Assembly (NCBI GenBank): GCA_025331445.1
Contig: JAIWNE010000004.1
Span: 310,001 to 374,000 of the forward strand
DNA: 64,000 bases
Direction: 5' to 3'
From: Blakeslea trispora
Lineage: Eukaryota; Mucoromycota; Mucoromycetes; Mucorales; Choanephoraceae
Made by a program: the position numbers and the translations under genes. Below, piece by piece: positions 24,625 through 36,538 of this stretch. Under the pieces are notes generated by a model. That model saw nothing but the letters and a program-made list of their open reading frames with translations. It was not told the DNA's origin and ran no database searches. Numbering within the stretch: the stretch's first letter is position 1; every line of letters begins with the position of its first letter.

Positions 24625-26898
24625 TATAGTCTATAAAAATTAATACGAGAAAAGAAAAAAAAAATGAGAAAAATACAAGATCAAAAGGTTTTTTTTTTAT
24701 TATAGGAAAAGAAATCTGGGAACAATAATGTTAGCTCAGTACCGTCGATTTGTTTCTCAGAAGTTAAGCCTAAATAGGCAGATTGCGTAAGGCTATTCAC
24801 TGCTTTGGATTATTACACTATATTGACATAGTCCATACATCAAAAACAACATAAACATCTTTTTAGTAACCAGTCAATTCCATTGCCTCTTTTTGAGCTC
24901 TGATTCTTTTGATTTCAATATCGATGTACGCCTTTTTTTTTTCTTTTGTTTACTTACCTAAAACGAACTAAGCAAAATTGTTTTCAGGTCATCACCGAAT
25001 AAAAAGTCAGCTGTGATCAAAACTGACCATTCACTGTTGTAATGCTCAGCATTTGATTGGTTGAGATAATTCCATCTTGATAGATCGTTACAATTGAGAT
25101 TGCTCAGCATGTTGTAGTTGACAAGCCTTTGTACTTTGCGAGCTGCATATCAGGTTCCGAGCCACACATAAAACCTGTTATTAGTCGCTTGTAATCACAG
25201 AATGGTATTGCTAAATTTCCATTACTTTTTTTTGTTTTAGTGATAATAGAAAGGGCTGAATCATTTCACTTACCTATGTGTTTCGTATACATGCATCAGA
25301 TGGATCTTTATTATGTGTCATTCTTTATATTCAAAAGTAGTTTGCAGCGTACAAATACTTTTTCTATTATTATAGAATTGAGGCGCTGCAGGCAAGTCAT
25401 AACAGAGTATTTCAATTTCTGGTATTACCTGATCATGTCAATCATACATTTGATTCCTTTATAGTTTGACTGTGGCTAATTCAAGAAGAATATAAACATG
25501 ACATTCATGCGTTATGCTGGAAAATGGCTTGACCAATCAAATGTTTGCCAAACAGATAGACCTAGTCTCTGGATATGATGCAACTGGGTTACGACAGGTT
25601 GCAAGAATGCTGGAATGAACTGTTGTTTGTAAAAAGTCTAGAAAAAAAAAGGATTTATAGACGTGGTCAAAATGGTTCTGGATATACAGCAGTTTCAAGA
25701 CTATTTTCGTAATTCAAATACAGTACTGATCAGACAAAGGAAAGGAACTTGTATTTACAATAATGAGTTTAGGCTCTATGTAGAATCAAACAACAATTGT
25801 TTAGTTGCAAATTTACGAAGAATCTCTGATTTCAAGTAAACATCCTTCAATTATTTACATTTTCTTAACATCAAGTGTTGTTACATCTCTCCTAAGTGTT
25901 GTCTTTATAGCTTAAAACTTGCTTATAAGAAAAGAAATTAAAAAGTCAAACGATCTACACTAGAGGCACTACGATTCATAGGGAAATTCTTCCCTCTCCT
26001 CCCCCCTCAACCCCATAATTTATCGATTTACAGCCACACTTGGTAATGCAAAAGGAGAACAGCTTTACCGATGCTAGTAGCAAACCCTAAAAGAACTCTT
26101 CAAGGGGTCTTGAAGCTGCCTGCATATGTATCGACGATAAGCATCAAATATCTTTAGAGTACTAGACGATAAAAAAAAGAATACATGCTGCTTCATTCAT
26201 ATTGTTAATCCTAAACAATTTTCTCTCTCTCTCCCATTCATCAGAAAATTAGAGTATGATTAGTTCATTTCTATTCAATACATCTGCGGCCTATAGGATA
26301 CTATCAGTCTACTTTCTATTCTTTACGGCCAAAGAAAAACTCGTAAAGAGATGTCCATATATAGCATCAAAGTATCAATTCGATGTTTTCTAGACAAGAA
26401 CCAACAAAGTCACTTCTTGGCTACAAGGACTGTAAACTGTTTTTCTTGTGACAATCCTTATTCTTTTATATGCACATAAATTTCGCTTTCATTTTAATTC
26501 TTGAAAGCAAACAATTAAAGTTGTCTCTTTAATTTCTACTTGATTTGAGTTGAAAGCTTAATGTTCAAAACATGCACCCGAGAAGAAGGGAAAGAAAAAG
26601 GGGAGAAAAAAAAAGGGAAGAACTAGTTGCTGCTTATAAGCCTAAGAAAATTCATTGGAATCTTAGAATACTAAAAAGAGGAGATATCTAGGAGGTTCAG
26701 CATAAAGCAGATAGCGTTTTTTCTTTAATTTTATACTTTGTTTCTATGAGATGTATTTGTCCTTTATGCAAGTGTAATCTCCTTGTGAGATTATTTGACT
26801 AACTTTGATTTCATATAGAGAGATTTACATATATATACATGGTGTTTGGATAAATTTGTTTTTGACCTCATTTTCTTTCTTTTTGCAATTATTATACT
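24625..26898. other. 2.3-kb intergenic region without a recognisable gene
   Basis: The region lies between the divergent GPI-protein and RAX1-like genes. Frames are short and none shows a domain. A fragment near 24740-24790 has a tRNA A-box-like TTAGCTCAGT and an AGTTAAGC word but no complete tRNA or 5S structure. A TATA-like ACATATATATACATGG lies about 70 bp before the RAX1-like ATG (26826-26842). Confidence 0.5.
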
Positions 26899-28105
26899 AT
26901 GACAGAATATTTTACTACATTTAACGATTCCTTACGACGTTGGTTCGCAGGATCTAAAAGTGATTTAAAAAATGTTCATATAGGTAAACTATTCTAAATC
27001 ATGCTGTTAGCTTTTATATTGCTTGAACCTAACATCTATCATTGTCTTGCACCCGATGTATTTTAATAAAGATCATATTCTGAATGGCACTACATGTCAG
27101 CCAATCTCCCTCCAAGATTTTCGCTACTACTTGCTGAATAAAGAATATTCTGGTGAAAATCTTGATTTCTATTTTTGGTACCTTGACTATAGTGCAAGAT
27201 TCAATTGCTTGTCAGAAGAAGAGAAAGCTAAATCTCCTCCACCAAAAGAAAAGCCAACACCTGCTTCTTACAACCTACCATTACATGAACTGAAGAAGAA
27301 ACAGCTTGGTCACAAAAGACAGGATTTTGACAGCCCTCCTGATGTACCTAGAGAACTGGAATATGAGACAGAAGAAGACCAGCCGTTTCGCGATGAAATC
27401 AATGCTGTCTTGCGTACATTTTTTCATATCGACTCTTATAAGGAACTCAACATTGAAGGCTGGATGAGTAAACATGCTGTTTACTATGGTTGTCAAACAA
27501 CACATCCAGAAGCATTTGCTGATGTACATGATCATATCTACAATATCATGAAGACATCCAGTCTCAAAAACTTCTTACACCATGCTCTTCAAAACATGCG
27601 TTATAGCTGGATTATTCTGCATTATGTAGGCGGTGTTTTTAACTTGTTGCACGTGCCAATGATTCTACTCTACACTTTCAGCAACCATACTTCTCGTTGG
27701 TATCGTCTTACCTTGTTTCCTTTTACCTTTTTGTTTTCTATGAGTATCTTGTCTGGGCGAGCAGGATTTTGCACAATTCGGAATATGTTTAAAATTCGTC
27801 AGGTCCCAATGTACGAAATTGATCAATACTATGTGATACAAGGCAAAATGGAGGCATTTGACATGAAGGCAGATGTCAATGGGCAAAAGAATTTAACAAA
27901 AGTAATTGATCCTGATGTGCTGAAATATGGAATGGTAACCATTACTTTTTTTCTTGTTTTTTTCAATTTTCATATCGACTCACGCTCTTTCTTTCTCTAG
28001 CAAATGTTTGTTCATATTTGGGCGGTGAGTATTCTTCTTGCTCTAATTGTCACGGTTGTAGGCGTTACCCTGACTAACGAAGACGAGCCCCTACCTGCTG
28101 TATAA
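26899..28105 (+). CDS. RAX1-like RGS-domain membrane protein
   Basis: Three exons (26899-26983, 27072-27934, 28001-28105) join to 350 aa. Residues about 38-200 form an RGS domain (ISLQDFRYYLLNKEYSGENLDFYFWYL at the start, ending with a helix around NFLHHALQNM), interrupted by a charged Pro-rich insert. Three hydrophobic segments follow: about residues 205-230, 235-258, and the last exon (VSILLALIVTVVGVTL) before an acidic tail. RGS plus three C-terminal membrane spans is the layout of yeast Rax1, which marks bud sites with Rax2. A role in polarity or G-protein signalling is inferred. The 3' end lies 130 bp from inverted repeat A. Confidence 0.75.
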
Positions 28106-28235
28106 TGCCCTTTCATTTTGCCTGCCTCCTTTATCATGTATATTATATCCATCTATTTTATTACGAGCTTAATTAAACTAAACTAACACCATGTTGGCTA
28201 CTGCAATCCTTTTTTATTATCTAATGTTTTTCTTA

Positions 28236-30198
28236 TTACTTGCTCATCAATATGGTTTATTTGCTAGATAATCTGACACATAGGTACTGTATTGTCATCC
28301 TCTTTCTATAAAATGCTTTTGAAATATCAGTCAAGTTATGAGAAGCTCAGAAAACTAGATTGCCCAATCAGATGTCCATCCTCTATGCACAGATGAGGAT
28401 ATAAGAGAGGCTCTTATGGTGTTACCTGGCAATTGATGAGAAATCTTCTTTTACTGGTCAAACACAATCAGTGGTACTATCTTAATTATTCAGAGCAATT
28501 GCGTTATTTTTATGAAACTCTTAATTATCTACACTCGATCTTCATCCGATTTGACTGCATTCTCAATAGTACTCATACGCAAAGTCATTCGCTTGCGATC
28601 TCGGCATTTATGGACACTGATGTCGAGGTCCTGACTGGTTCTTTTCCAACACTGTAACTAGAAGAGAAAATAAAGATCTTTTTAGTTTTGGTTCTATGCA
28701 TAATGCTTCAAGTCATAACACGGATCATATTGGTGTTTTTTTTTTCTTTTCAGAATATAGCCAGCTTTGACTGTTTAACCACTCGCTGTAAGAAAACAAG
28801 TCTAAAAAAGAAATTAACCTTGGTGGTGTGACAACCTCCATCTTAAACAAGCGTGACAACTTCAACCAAATTAAACCTCCCGGTAGTTCCCTTTTGAAAA
28901 CAAAAGAGTTTGTGATGCTCATATAATAGAATAAGAGAGCAGGTTAGGAGCCTTTCAAATTCTTGGGCATAAAAAAAAGAACCTGAAGCGGAGTCTATGC
29001 GCACTGACCAACGTCTTGAAGTGGTTGGACAAGTATCACTATAATCCATGCTTTTTTTTAAAAAGGAGTTTATTTATTGAAGTAAAGTAAATGTCAAGGA
29101 AATTTGCATCCTTTCTTTGTAGCTCTTTACTCTTTCTTACTTTTCTTGCTTCTTCTTACTTTTTTCCTACAAAATAATAAGGAGAAAGCAAAAAGCACAA
29201 GGGGGTGGGAAAGCACGAAAAAGCAAGTCCCATCAAGGACTGCTAGAAAAATTTAGCAGTCAAAATAACATGTGATTTGGTCTTGTCAAAAAAGATATAA
29301 AAAGGGACCTTTTCCCTCTTGTTTTCTGTTTCTTTATCCTAACTCTGATTATAGTACGTTTGGGACTGGGCAGCTCTCTAGCTGTGATAGTAACGCGGAC
29401 TGATGAGTCGAGCTCTGCCAAGTTTCTAATGATCGGCTTCATTGCCGTGAAGGAATTTCGCTTGAGTATGTTTGTTCATTGTTGGGCAGCTGCATACACC
29501 TGATCTCTTAAAAATGGTTATGTATCGTCTTTGGCGACGCACTTAGTTCCCTTCCCGTGAAGCGCTAAGTATGCAAGTTAACCGGAGGATGACGATGATT
29601 GTTATTGCACTCCCTTTGAACAGGGATCCGCCTCATGATCATTGCTGTATGGTAGCGCTGCACGGGACAGCATGCCATACTCAATGTGAGCCGGCGTATT
29701 ATATATTGCCTTCTTTTCCTTCCTTCTTGGGAGGTTTTGGCACTGACTTCGGTTGGTGTGTATACTTAATGAAAATGAAAATTATTATAGTCTAAGGGGA
29801 GAAAAAAAAAGGGAATACGCTGCTGTTTTTTTTTTCATTAAAGACATTGGCATATAAATACCAGCCAAATTCAACACATTCATCTACTATGCCTAATTGC
29901 ATGTTTGAAATCAAGTAGACAAAACTCGACTCAAGCAACAAGTTGTGTTTGTTGATTTAAGGATTTAGATTCTTTGCCAAAAACCTTGAGATTTGTCGAC
30001 TGAAAGAAGAAATAAGGCAATGTTCAATAATAGAAATCATGCTTTTGCTGTGTCACCCAAATGAACGTAGTCAACAGATTGATTTTTTTTCTGTTCTTTC
30101 TTGATTTTGAAAGTCTTGCGTATGTATTCTCAGCACTTGAAAGCAAAGATATACCGGAAAACCATTATTAGCTGTTTTATGCAATGCTGAGTAGTTTC
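28236..30198 (-). repeat. Inverted repeat A, right copy
   Basis: Reverse complement of 6248-8050 at very high identity, plus an extra segment of about 150 bp (about 28296-28447) absent from the left copy. The two conserved short frames appear here as 29260-29442 (-) and 29571-29795 (+). At its outer end the repeat supplies the stop codon that ends the adjacent MULE frame (30197-30199), so the junction cuts the transposase gene. Confidence 0.9.
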
Positions 30199-30540
30199 AA
30201 GAGTAAAAATGGTTGTGCTTGTATGCATTCTTATTCTTTGGCCATACAAGATCTGATCCTTTATTCTTTTTCATTTGAAAAGTCAATTTGTAAGGACAAT
30301 CAAACTTACAGCTTAATCTGATTCTCTGCTTATCAATTGGATTGGTTCCTTTTACGCTACAATACCATTCATCTTTCTTGCAAATTAAGACTGATCTGTT
30401 CTTTTCTGATTGATGAGTTGTCAATACAAAGTTGATTTTTGTAGCATGTTCAATGAACAATGTTCTGATGGTGCTTTTTGATAGGCTTTATAGGGATGAC
30501 TGGAAGAGAAGAAGGTACCTATTGAAGATTCTGATTCACA
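30197..30540 (-). pseudogene. MULE transposase, N-terminal zinc-binding (FAR1/WRKY-GCM1-like) half
   Basis: On the minus strand the reading gives FIEHATKINF, then a cysteine (CKFDCPY) and an HNH end (AYKHNHF), which is the N-terminal DNA-binding module of MULE transposases. A frameshift separates it from a further stretch up to about 30540. The frame stops exactly where repeat A begins. It is the missing half of the transposase found at 8117-8958. Confidence 0.7.
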
Positions 30541-30708
30541 TGATAGAGTTTTTAAGCTGTTTTTGTTTACTTTATGTACAACAAGAAATGCTCTATACAA
30601 AAGACCTTGACAGAAAAAAACTTTGAGAGAAATGGTTGCCCCTTATCTAAATGATAAAAAATTGCGTACTATTGCCGCTATTTCCTCTGTAGTATACATA
30701 CTAACGTC

Positions 30709-31288
30709 ATAGTATCTTCAAACGCTCAAATCCATACTACTCAATTAGTATAACAACAACCACTTTATTTGAGAGAACAATTCCAGCCTATTTGGTCCAT
30801 ATTTAATGCATTTCATACTATTACCATGACAAACTCAGACAGAAGCAATATATACCAACAGCCCTCTACTCAACATAACCCAAGCACTCAAAATGAGAAC
30901 TGATTCTTTTTCCAAGGAATACAATACCACCTTGGTAGTCTCAGTCGTGTCAATGAGGATTGTTTTAGAAACGATGGACGATTCAGTTCTTTTTTTTTTC
31001 TTGAAAGGAAGGAGAGAACATCTAAGCTGAAGTAATTGAATGTAATAATAGATTGCGAAAAAACGAGGTCAAAAGAGAGGGAAGAGCATATATTAGATTC
31101 TCAGTCTTCCTTTCATCCACTTTAGTTCTTTTGAAGCGCAATCTGTTTACAGGCATAGTGTATGATTTTTTCTTTGTATTATTACAGGAATAGTGTAACT
31201 CTTACAATGAGCAATAAAATAATTTCAATCACCGAAAGATTTGCAACTTTTTGATTATCTTATTTTATGTGTGACTACTTTTGTAAAA
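30709..31288 (+). repeat. Repeat C, right copy (probable MULE terminal repeat, 580 bp)
   Basis: Same orientation and nearly the same sequence as 8914-9496, including the last 12 codons of the transposase at its inner edge. It stands beside the N-terminal half of the transposase. Flanking sequences differ immediately outside GTGTGACTACTTTTGTAAAA, which defines the outer end. Confidence 0.75.
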
Positions 31289-31865
31289 GAATAATACCAA
31301 CGTATGATGTTGATTATACAGCCTGAAGTGAAGGCGTTTTTTATTGTTGCTTGCGGGCGTTAATAAAGATGTTGTGCAAAAGTGTGTTTTCAAAAATCTG
31401 GGGTAACACGCAGGCCCAACATACTTTGTCAATACCAAGATAATTTACAAACAATGTCAAGAACCTACAGATTTCGCACAAAGTAAAAATGTAAAATAAC
31501 AGCAATGCAAGTATAAAAATACAATAGAATCAAAGTGAAAAGATTTCAAAGTTCTCCCAGGGGCAACTATTTATACAGATTAAAGTGTTCTTTATGGTTG
31601 TTTTTGGAGACCAAGTCCATATGCCCAGAATTTACAATCTGACAAACAAGCCACAGCCATTTGATTTTTTTTTTCTCGAACTTAATATGCAGTTTTTTTT
31701 TGGCGCCAGTTTAATCTCTCTTGGTTTCTCAGATGGCCGAATCAGATTTAAGCATTTATTCTAATGACCAAAAGAGATCATCAACATCTTTCTTTCTTTC
31801 TTTTTTCTATCTATTTTTCTATTCTTCTTCTTTTTTTTCTTTTTTTCTTTACAAGCATAAACACT
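31289..31865. promoter_or_regulatory. Upstream region of PABA synthase
   Basis: 577 bp between the end of repeat C and the PABA synthase ATG. The last 90 bp are almost pure pyrimidine (CTTTCTTTC-type), a common core-promoter pattern in AT-rich fungi. No other feature is clear. Confidence 0.4.
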
Positions 31866-34823
31866 ATGATACCATCGACAAATGATTCACTAAAACATAT
31901 CAAGACTTTGATTATTGACAATTATGATTCTTATACTTTCAATCTGCTGCAACTTTTCGATAATCAAAGTAACGTTGTAGTGATTCGAAATGATCAGTTT
32001 AGTTGGTAATACATTACCACTTTCTATTGTTTGATAAGCTAATAAGCCAATAGGTCAGAATTTGTCAAAGACATACTTCCTCACTTTGATAATATTGTTA
32101 TCTCTCCAGGTCCAGGTAGACCTGATAATGCTACCGTAAAGTGAGGATCATGTGTATGCATATATCATCTTTATTTAACCATGATCTAGGATTTCGGTAT
32201 TTGCACACAATTGCTACAAGTCCAATTAGACCCTACCAAAAAGGAATATCATCGACCTGTTTTTGGTGTCTGTCTAGGACATCAAGGTATTGGCCATCTT
32301 TTAGGTGGCAAAGTAACTTATGCACCGAGAATTATGCATGGACGTATGTCCCAAGTCTTTTTGCCTAATCGACAGAAAGCAGTTTATCAAGATGTATTAC
32401 ATGGATGTCCTTCTCCCTTTTGGGCAGTTCGTTATCATTCATTGGTTGTGGATAGAGAATGTAATAGATATGGGAGAGAGAGAGAAAGAGAGAGACGAAT
32501 GCTGATTTTTCATCCTCTTTTCTATTATTTAGCTTTACCTGATGATTTAATATTGACTGGATTTTGCTATGAAAATGATGCAGACATGGATGCCTTGAAA
32601 CATGCCACTTTTTTAGCAGACGATAACTGTGGGGAAGAAAAGGAATCAACACATCATTATCTGGCCCATCCATCTGTGGATTCAAAAGGTCCTATAACAA
32701 TCATGGCATTTCAGCATAAATCACTTCCTATTTGGGGTGTTCAGTTTCATCCAGAGTCTGTTTCTACAGAATATGGTGCATGTATGATCTCAAACTTTCA
32801 ACAACAAACATTGACATGGATGATAAACACTGTAAGTCCCCTTTCTCCTTATTTTTTTTCTTATATTGAAGAAACGAGAGAGAAACTGATAAAGGGAAAA
32901 TGGATTAGCAACATCGTTCATTGTCCACAGCTTGTTTGAATAGCACTGTATCATCTTATTCAGCTGCTATTCCTCAACATCATATAACCATTCTACAACA
33001 ACCACATCGGAATCCTGTTCAATTACTTGTGAAACCTAGCTGTCCTGGTTGGGTTGATCCAGAGGCCTTTGTGGATGAGCTATTGTCAATACAGCCAGAT
33101 AAAGAGCGCTATATCAGTTGGCTTGATAGCAGTAGAAAAGCATCCCCTTATTCCCAAATGTCAATTCTGAGCTTAGATCCTGCCATGACCATGACCTATT
33201 CTACATTACATCGACAACTAACTACCCTCAAACGCAACCAAGATACCAAGTCAACAACCTTATTACCATCCAACACTACCTTTTTTGATTATCTGTCCGA
33301 TCTACTAGAGGCATCAGATCAAGTCACAGTCTGCCCTGTACTAGATCAACAGCCTACCACACCTTTCGCCATGCTAGAACACAACACACTCTCGTTTAAA
33401 GGTGGTCTTATAGGTTACCTAGGGTATGAAATGAAGCGTGAAAGTATGGCAGGCTATTCCGTTCCTGATGAGCAGCAATGTCATTGTGAGCAACAGCCTT
33501 ATCATGAAGATGGATGTTGTCGTTGCTCTCAAGAACCGGATGCTGCCTTTCAGTTGATAGACCGATTTATGGTATTTGATCTTGTTCAACGACAAGTGTA
33601 CCTCTGTTGTCTTGTTGGTACACAGATGGGTGGTTGGCTTGACAACAAGACACAGGATGCTATGTGTTGGATAGATGGTCAAGAACGACAACTGTTACAG
33701 GTGGCAGAGTTGATCCGTCGACGCAAATTGGCAGACGAGTTCATTAGCTTGACACCTGCCTCTTCTGCACGCAGTACCCCAGTTGCCTCTCCCTCTGTCT
33801 CTTTCTATCCTACTATCTTTACGCCTGATGCTGAACATGAAGACTATCTCAAAAGCATTCAAGACTGTGTTCATCAGATCAAAGAAGGCGAGTCTTACGA
33901 ACTCTGTTTAACTACACGGTTTCGTCTTACATTGCCTAAATCCATCTCAGTCAAGCATACTCAAGACCCTACCCTCTGGCGTCTCTATACACGCTACTTG
34001 CGCAAAAACAACCCTGCTCCCTTTTCTGCACTCTTGATGTTTCCTCAACTTGGTATTCTTTCATCCAGTCCTGAACGGTTCCTCAAGGTCAGTCAAGACC
34101 ATGTAGCTGAAATGAAACCTATCAAGGGCACAGTTGCTCGTGTACTTAGTTGTGTTTGTGATCCTGAAGACCTTACCTGTGATATGCAAGGACCCATCTG
34201 TCAAGCCAGACAGATAACTCAGGACCGTCAACGTCAACAACAACTGTGGCAAGATGTGAAAGAAAGAGCAGAGAACCTGATGATTGTCGATCTCATCCGA
34301 AACGACCTGGCTCAAGTCTGTGAACCAAGTACGGTTCGGGTACCTAAATTGATGCATGTAGAGACCTATGAACGCGTGCATCATCTGGTCTCTACTGTTC
34401 GAGGTCAGTTACGCCCTGATGTCAATAGCGTACAGGCTGTCAAGACGTGTTTCCCACCTGGATCCATGACAGGTGCACCCAAGTTGCGATCCGTTCAGAT
34501 CTTGGATAGATTAGAAGGTCATCGTTCCCGAGGCATTTACTCTGGTTGCCTGGGCTATTTTTCATTGGATGGTAGCGCAGATTTTAATGTGGTCATTCGT
34601 ACTGCGGTGATGACCCATCAACTGTCTACAGGCACAACGGAAGTCTCTGTAGGCGGTGGTGGTGCCATCACATTTTTATCAGATCCTGAACAAGAATGGA
34701 AAGAGACACTCTTGAAAACTAAAAGTGTAGCACCGAGGTAAAGAGATGTTTTCGTATGTTTTTCTTAAATAGATCATCTCATTTTTCTTTTATAGTGTCA
34801 AAGAGTTTCTTCAAGAACAATAA
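31866..34823 (+). CDS. ABZ1: Bifunctional p-aminobenzoate synthase (aminodeoxychorismate synthase), GATase-PabB fusion
   Basis: Six exons (31866-32005, 32054-32135, 32190-32460, 32533-32831, 32909-34737, 34796-34823) join to 882 aa. The N-terminal 270 residues are a class I glutamine amidotransferase: DNYDSYTFNL, SPGPGRP, the nucleophile in GVCLGHQGIG and the His-Glu pair in VQFHPESVSTEYG. The rest is the chorismate-binding component: PIKGT (lysine typical of PabB rather than anthranilate synthase), ENLMIVDLIRNDL, FPPGSMTGAPK and SVGGGGAI. It makes 4-amino-4-deoxychorismate for folate. The intron after exon 3 was set at TGTAATAG to keep the ...DRESLPDD reading. The last exon adds only nine codons. 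The stop is 38 bp from that of the convergent next gene. Confidence 0.95.
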
Positions 34824-34861
34824 GAGTTGCTATTTATTTATTTCAGAAAAAAAAAGTTGTA

Positions 34862-35794
34862 TTATACATAATATCCATTAGGTGATGAATAATAAGAAGG
34901 AGAGCAACGATATCTTGGTGGTGGTGGTGGTAGATAGTCATAACGAGGATCTATCATAGGCTGTCTTCGCCAAAGACTGTTTTTTGAGCTTTTTCGTTGT
35001 AAGCTAGGATAATAATGTTGTTCCTCATAGAGGTTTCCTAATGACTTTCTACGTGGCCCATAATGATATGCTCGAGACAATCGAGGTTCTTCATAATCAA
35101 AGTAATGATGGGGATAAGGATAATAGCCATGATAATAATGATCTTCTTCTTCAAGATGTAAATCGTCCAAACTGTCCAGTTCTTCTACTGCTTGGCTGTC
35201 CTCATTTTCTTCAGCAGAATAAGGGTAATAAAGATAATAAGGCTGAGATGTAGAAGGTATAGGTGGATAATGATAAGAACGCTGTGGTGGACCATAAGAT
35301 TCCTGTGGATGATCTGTGCCTTTGGATCGTCCCTGTTTAGTGTTTAATTGAACTGATTTTCTGCGAATGAGACGTGCGGGATTCGATTTGGGTCTAGGCT
35401 TGGCGAATTCCTGATCCATATTCATTGATTTCAACATGTCTGCTAATTCATACAGTTTGGAGACCATCATCTCTTTTAGTTCGTCTGATGTTTCCTCAGC
35501 TACTTCTTTTCCCTTTGTGGAGGGAGTGAAGGAGACGGTAGGCTTTGATGAGGATGGTGTAGTATGGACTGAATCGATTGGTGTTGTCCTTTTGGCTAGA
35601 AGACGTTTGTTTTCCAGCCATACTTGTCGTTGTGGCTTTGGTTCTTTGATGGTTAGATGTGCATTGGAAGCTATTGTGTGTGAATTGGAGGGAAGAGAGG
35701 ACAGGACAGGCCCAGTATCAAGATAGCCTAGTCTATCTTGAATATCAATGATATCAGGCTCATGGTGTTCTAATGAAGTCATTTTTGTAGCCAT
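34862..35794 (-). CDS. Tyr/Pro-rich low-complexity protein, unknown function
   Basis: A single exon of 310 aa starting at the ATG at 35794 (MATKMTSLEHHEPD). The N-terminal half is hydrophilic with a predicted helix around residues 105-130 (DELKEMMVSKLYELADML). The C-terminal half alternates acidic stretches with dense Tyr/His/Pro/Arg sequence (YYPYPHHYFDYEEPRLSR, PPPPPRYR). It has no signal peptide, membrane span or recognisable domain. It is divergent from VFA1 with 180 bp between starts, so they may share a promoter. An orthologue search is needed to tell whether it is lineage-specific. Confidence 0.65.
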   Translation of the reverse strand: MATKMTSLEHHEPDIIDIQDRLGYLDTGPVLSSLPSNSHTIASNAHLTIKEPKPQRQVWLENKRLLAKRTTPIDSVHTTPSSSKPTVSFTPSTKGKEVAEETSDELKEMMVSKLYELADMLKSMNMDQEFAKPRPKSNPARLIRRKSVQLNTKQGRSKGTDHPQESYGPPQRSYHYPPIPSTSQPYYLYYPYSAEENEDSQAVEELDSLDDLHLEEEDHYYHGYYPYPHHYFDYEEPRLSRAYHYGPRRKSLGNLYEEQHYYPSLQRKSSKNSLWRRQPMIDPRYDYLPPPPPRYRCSPSYYSSPNGYYV

Positions 35795-35974
35795 TAAAAA
35801 AAAGAAAGAAAAGAGAGAGAAATAGCCCATATTTTTTTATTATTCTCAATAGGGTTTGATCACAAGACACAATAGGTTTTGGGTCAGTGCTTTTTTTTTA
35901 TTATTATTATTTTCTCGATCAAATGATTCTGAAACTTGCCTGTTTTTTTTTCTATTTCTTTCCTCTATTTTATT

Positions 35975-36538
35975 ATGTCATCCCTTCAAAACCTATATAT
36001 TGCTCGCTTAACTACACAAGAAAGACCTTGTTTTGTATGTAGCAAATTCACAAATGTCGTATTAACTTCAGCAGACAATAGCAACTCAGACTGGTTCTAC
36101 ACTTGCAAAACTCATCTTGGCGATACCAACTTTTGTTCTAAACTGGGCGGACCTAAGCCTGCCATCAAGCAAGATCACAAGAAAGATAACAGTCTAGACA
36201 ACCGAAAACCTGAAAGTGACAGTGTTGCCGATCTTGTCTCGAGTATTGGTTCAGCATGGAAGTCCTGGAGGAAGAGCAGTGAAGAAAAGCCAAAGGAAGA
36301 GAATAAGGAAGAAGAAAAGAAGAAAGAGGAAGAAAAGCAGGAAAAGAAAGAGGAAGAAAAGCAGGAAAGGCAAGCTTCTTCACCTACACAACCTGTTCGA
36401 TTTGTTATTCAGCGTGATTACTTTTATCTTCGACAACGTGAATTCTTAAAGAAACAGCAAAAGAAAGAAGCTTCACAGAAACTAAAGACACTGCAGTTCC
36501 CCGAAGTACCGAAATCTTTACCTACTTTGCAGAAATAA
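35975..36538 (+). CDS. VFA1: Vps4-associated protein 1 (VFA1-like)
   Basis: An intronless gene of 187 aa. The N-terminus has the zinc-binding pattern CFVCSKFTN...CKTHLGDTNFC (residues about 19-60) and the C-terminus a conserved RDYFYLRQREFLKKQ block with a final Leu/Pro-rich FPEVPKSLP, like the MIT-interacting end of yeast Vfa1. Between them is a Lys/Glu-rich spacer (residues about 105-145). Vfa1 binds the ATPase Vps4 at endosomes and stimulates ESCRT-III disassembly. The ATG at 35975 was chosen because upstream in-frame sequence is a hydrophobic read-through of the promoter. Confidence 0.85.
   Translation: MSSLQNLYIARLTTQERPCFVCSKFTNVVLTSADNSNSDWFYTCKTHLGDTNFCSKLGGPKPAIKQDHKKDNSLDNRKPESDSVADLVSSIGSAWKSWRKSSEEKPKEENKEEEKKKEEEKQEKKEEEKQERQASSPTQPVRFVIQRDYFYLRQREFLKKQQKKEASQKLKTLQFPEVPKSLPTLQK

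Noticed and set aside
24735..24800. tRNA- or 5S-rRNA-like words (TTAGCTCAGT, AGTTAAGC)
   Set aside because: No matching B box, acceptor stem or complete 5S structure follows.
29395..29435. Hammerhead-ribozyme-like CTGATGAG in repeat A
   Set aside because: The conserved GAAA and the cleavage triplet are absent in the expected places, and no stem II can be formed after CTGATGAG.
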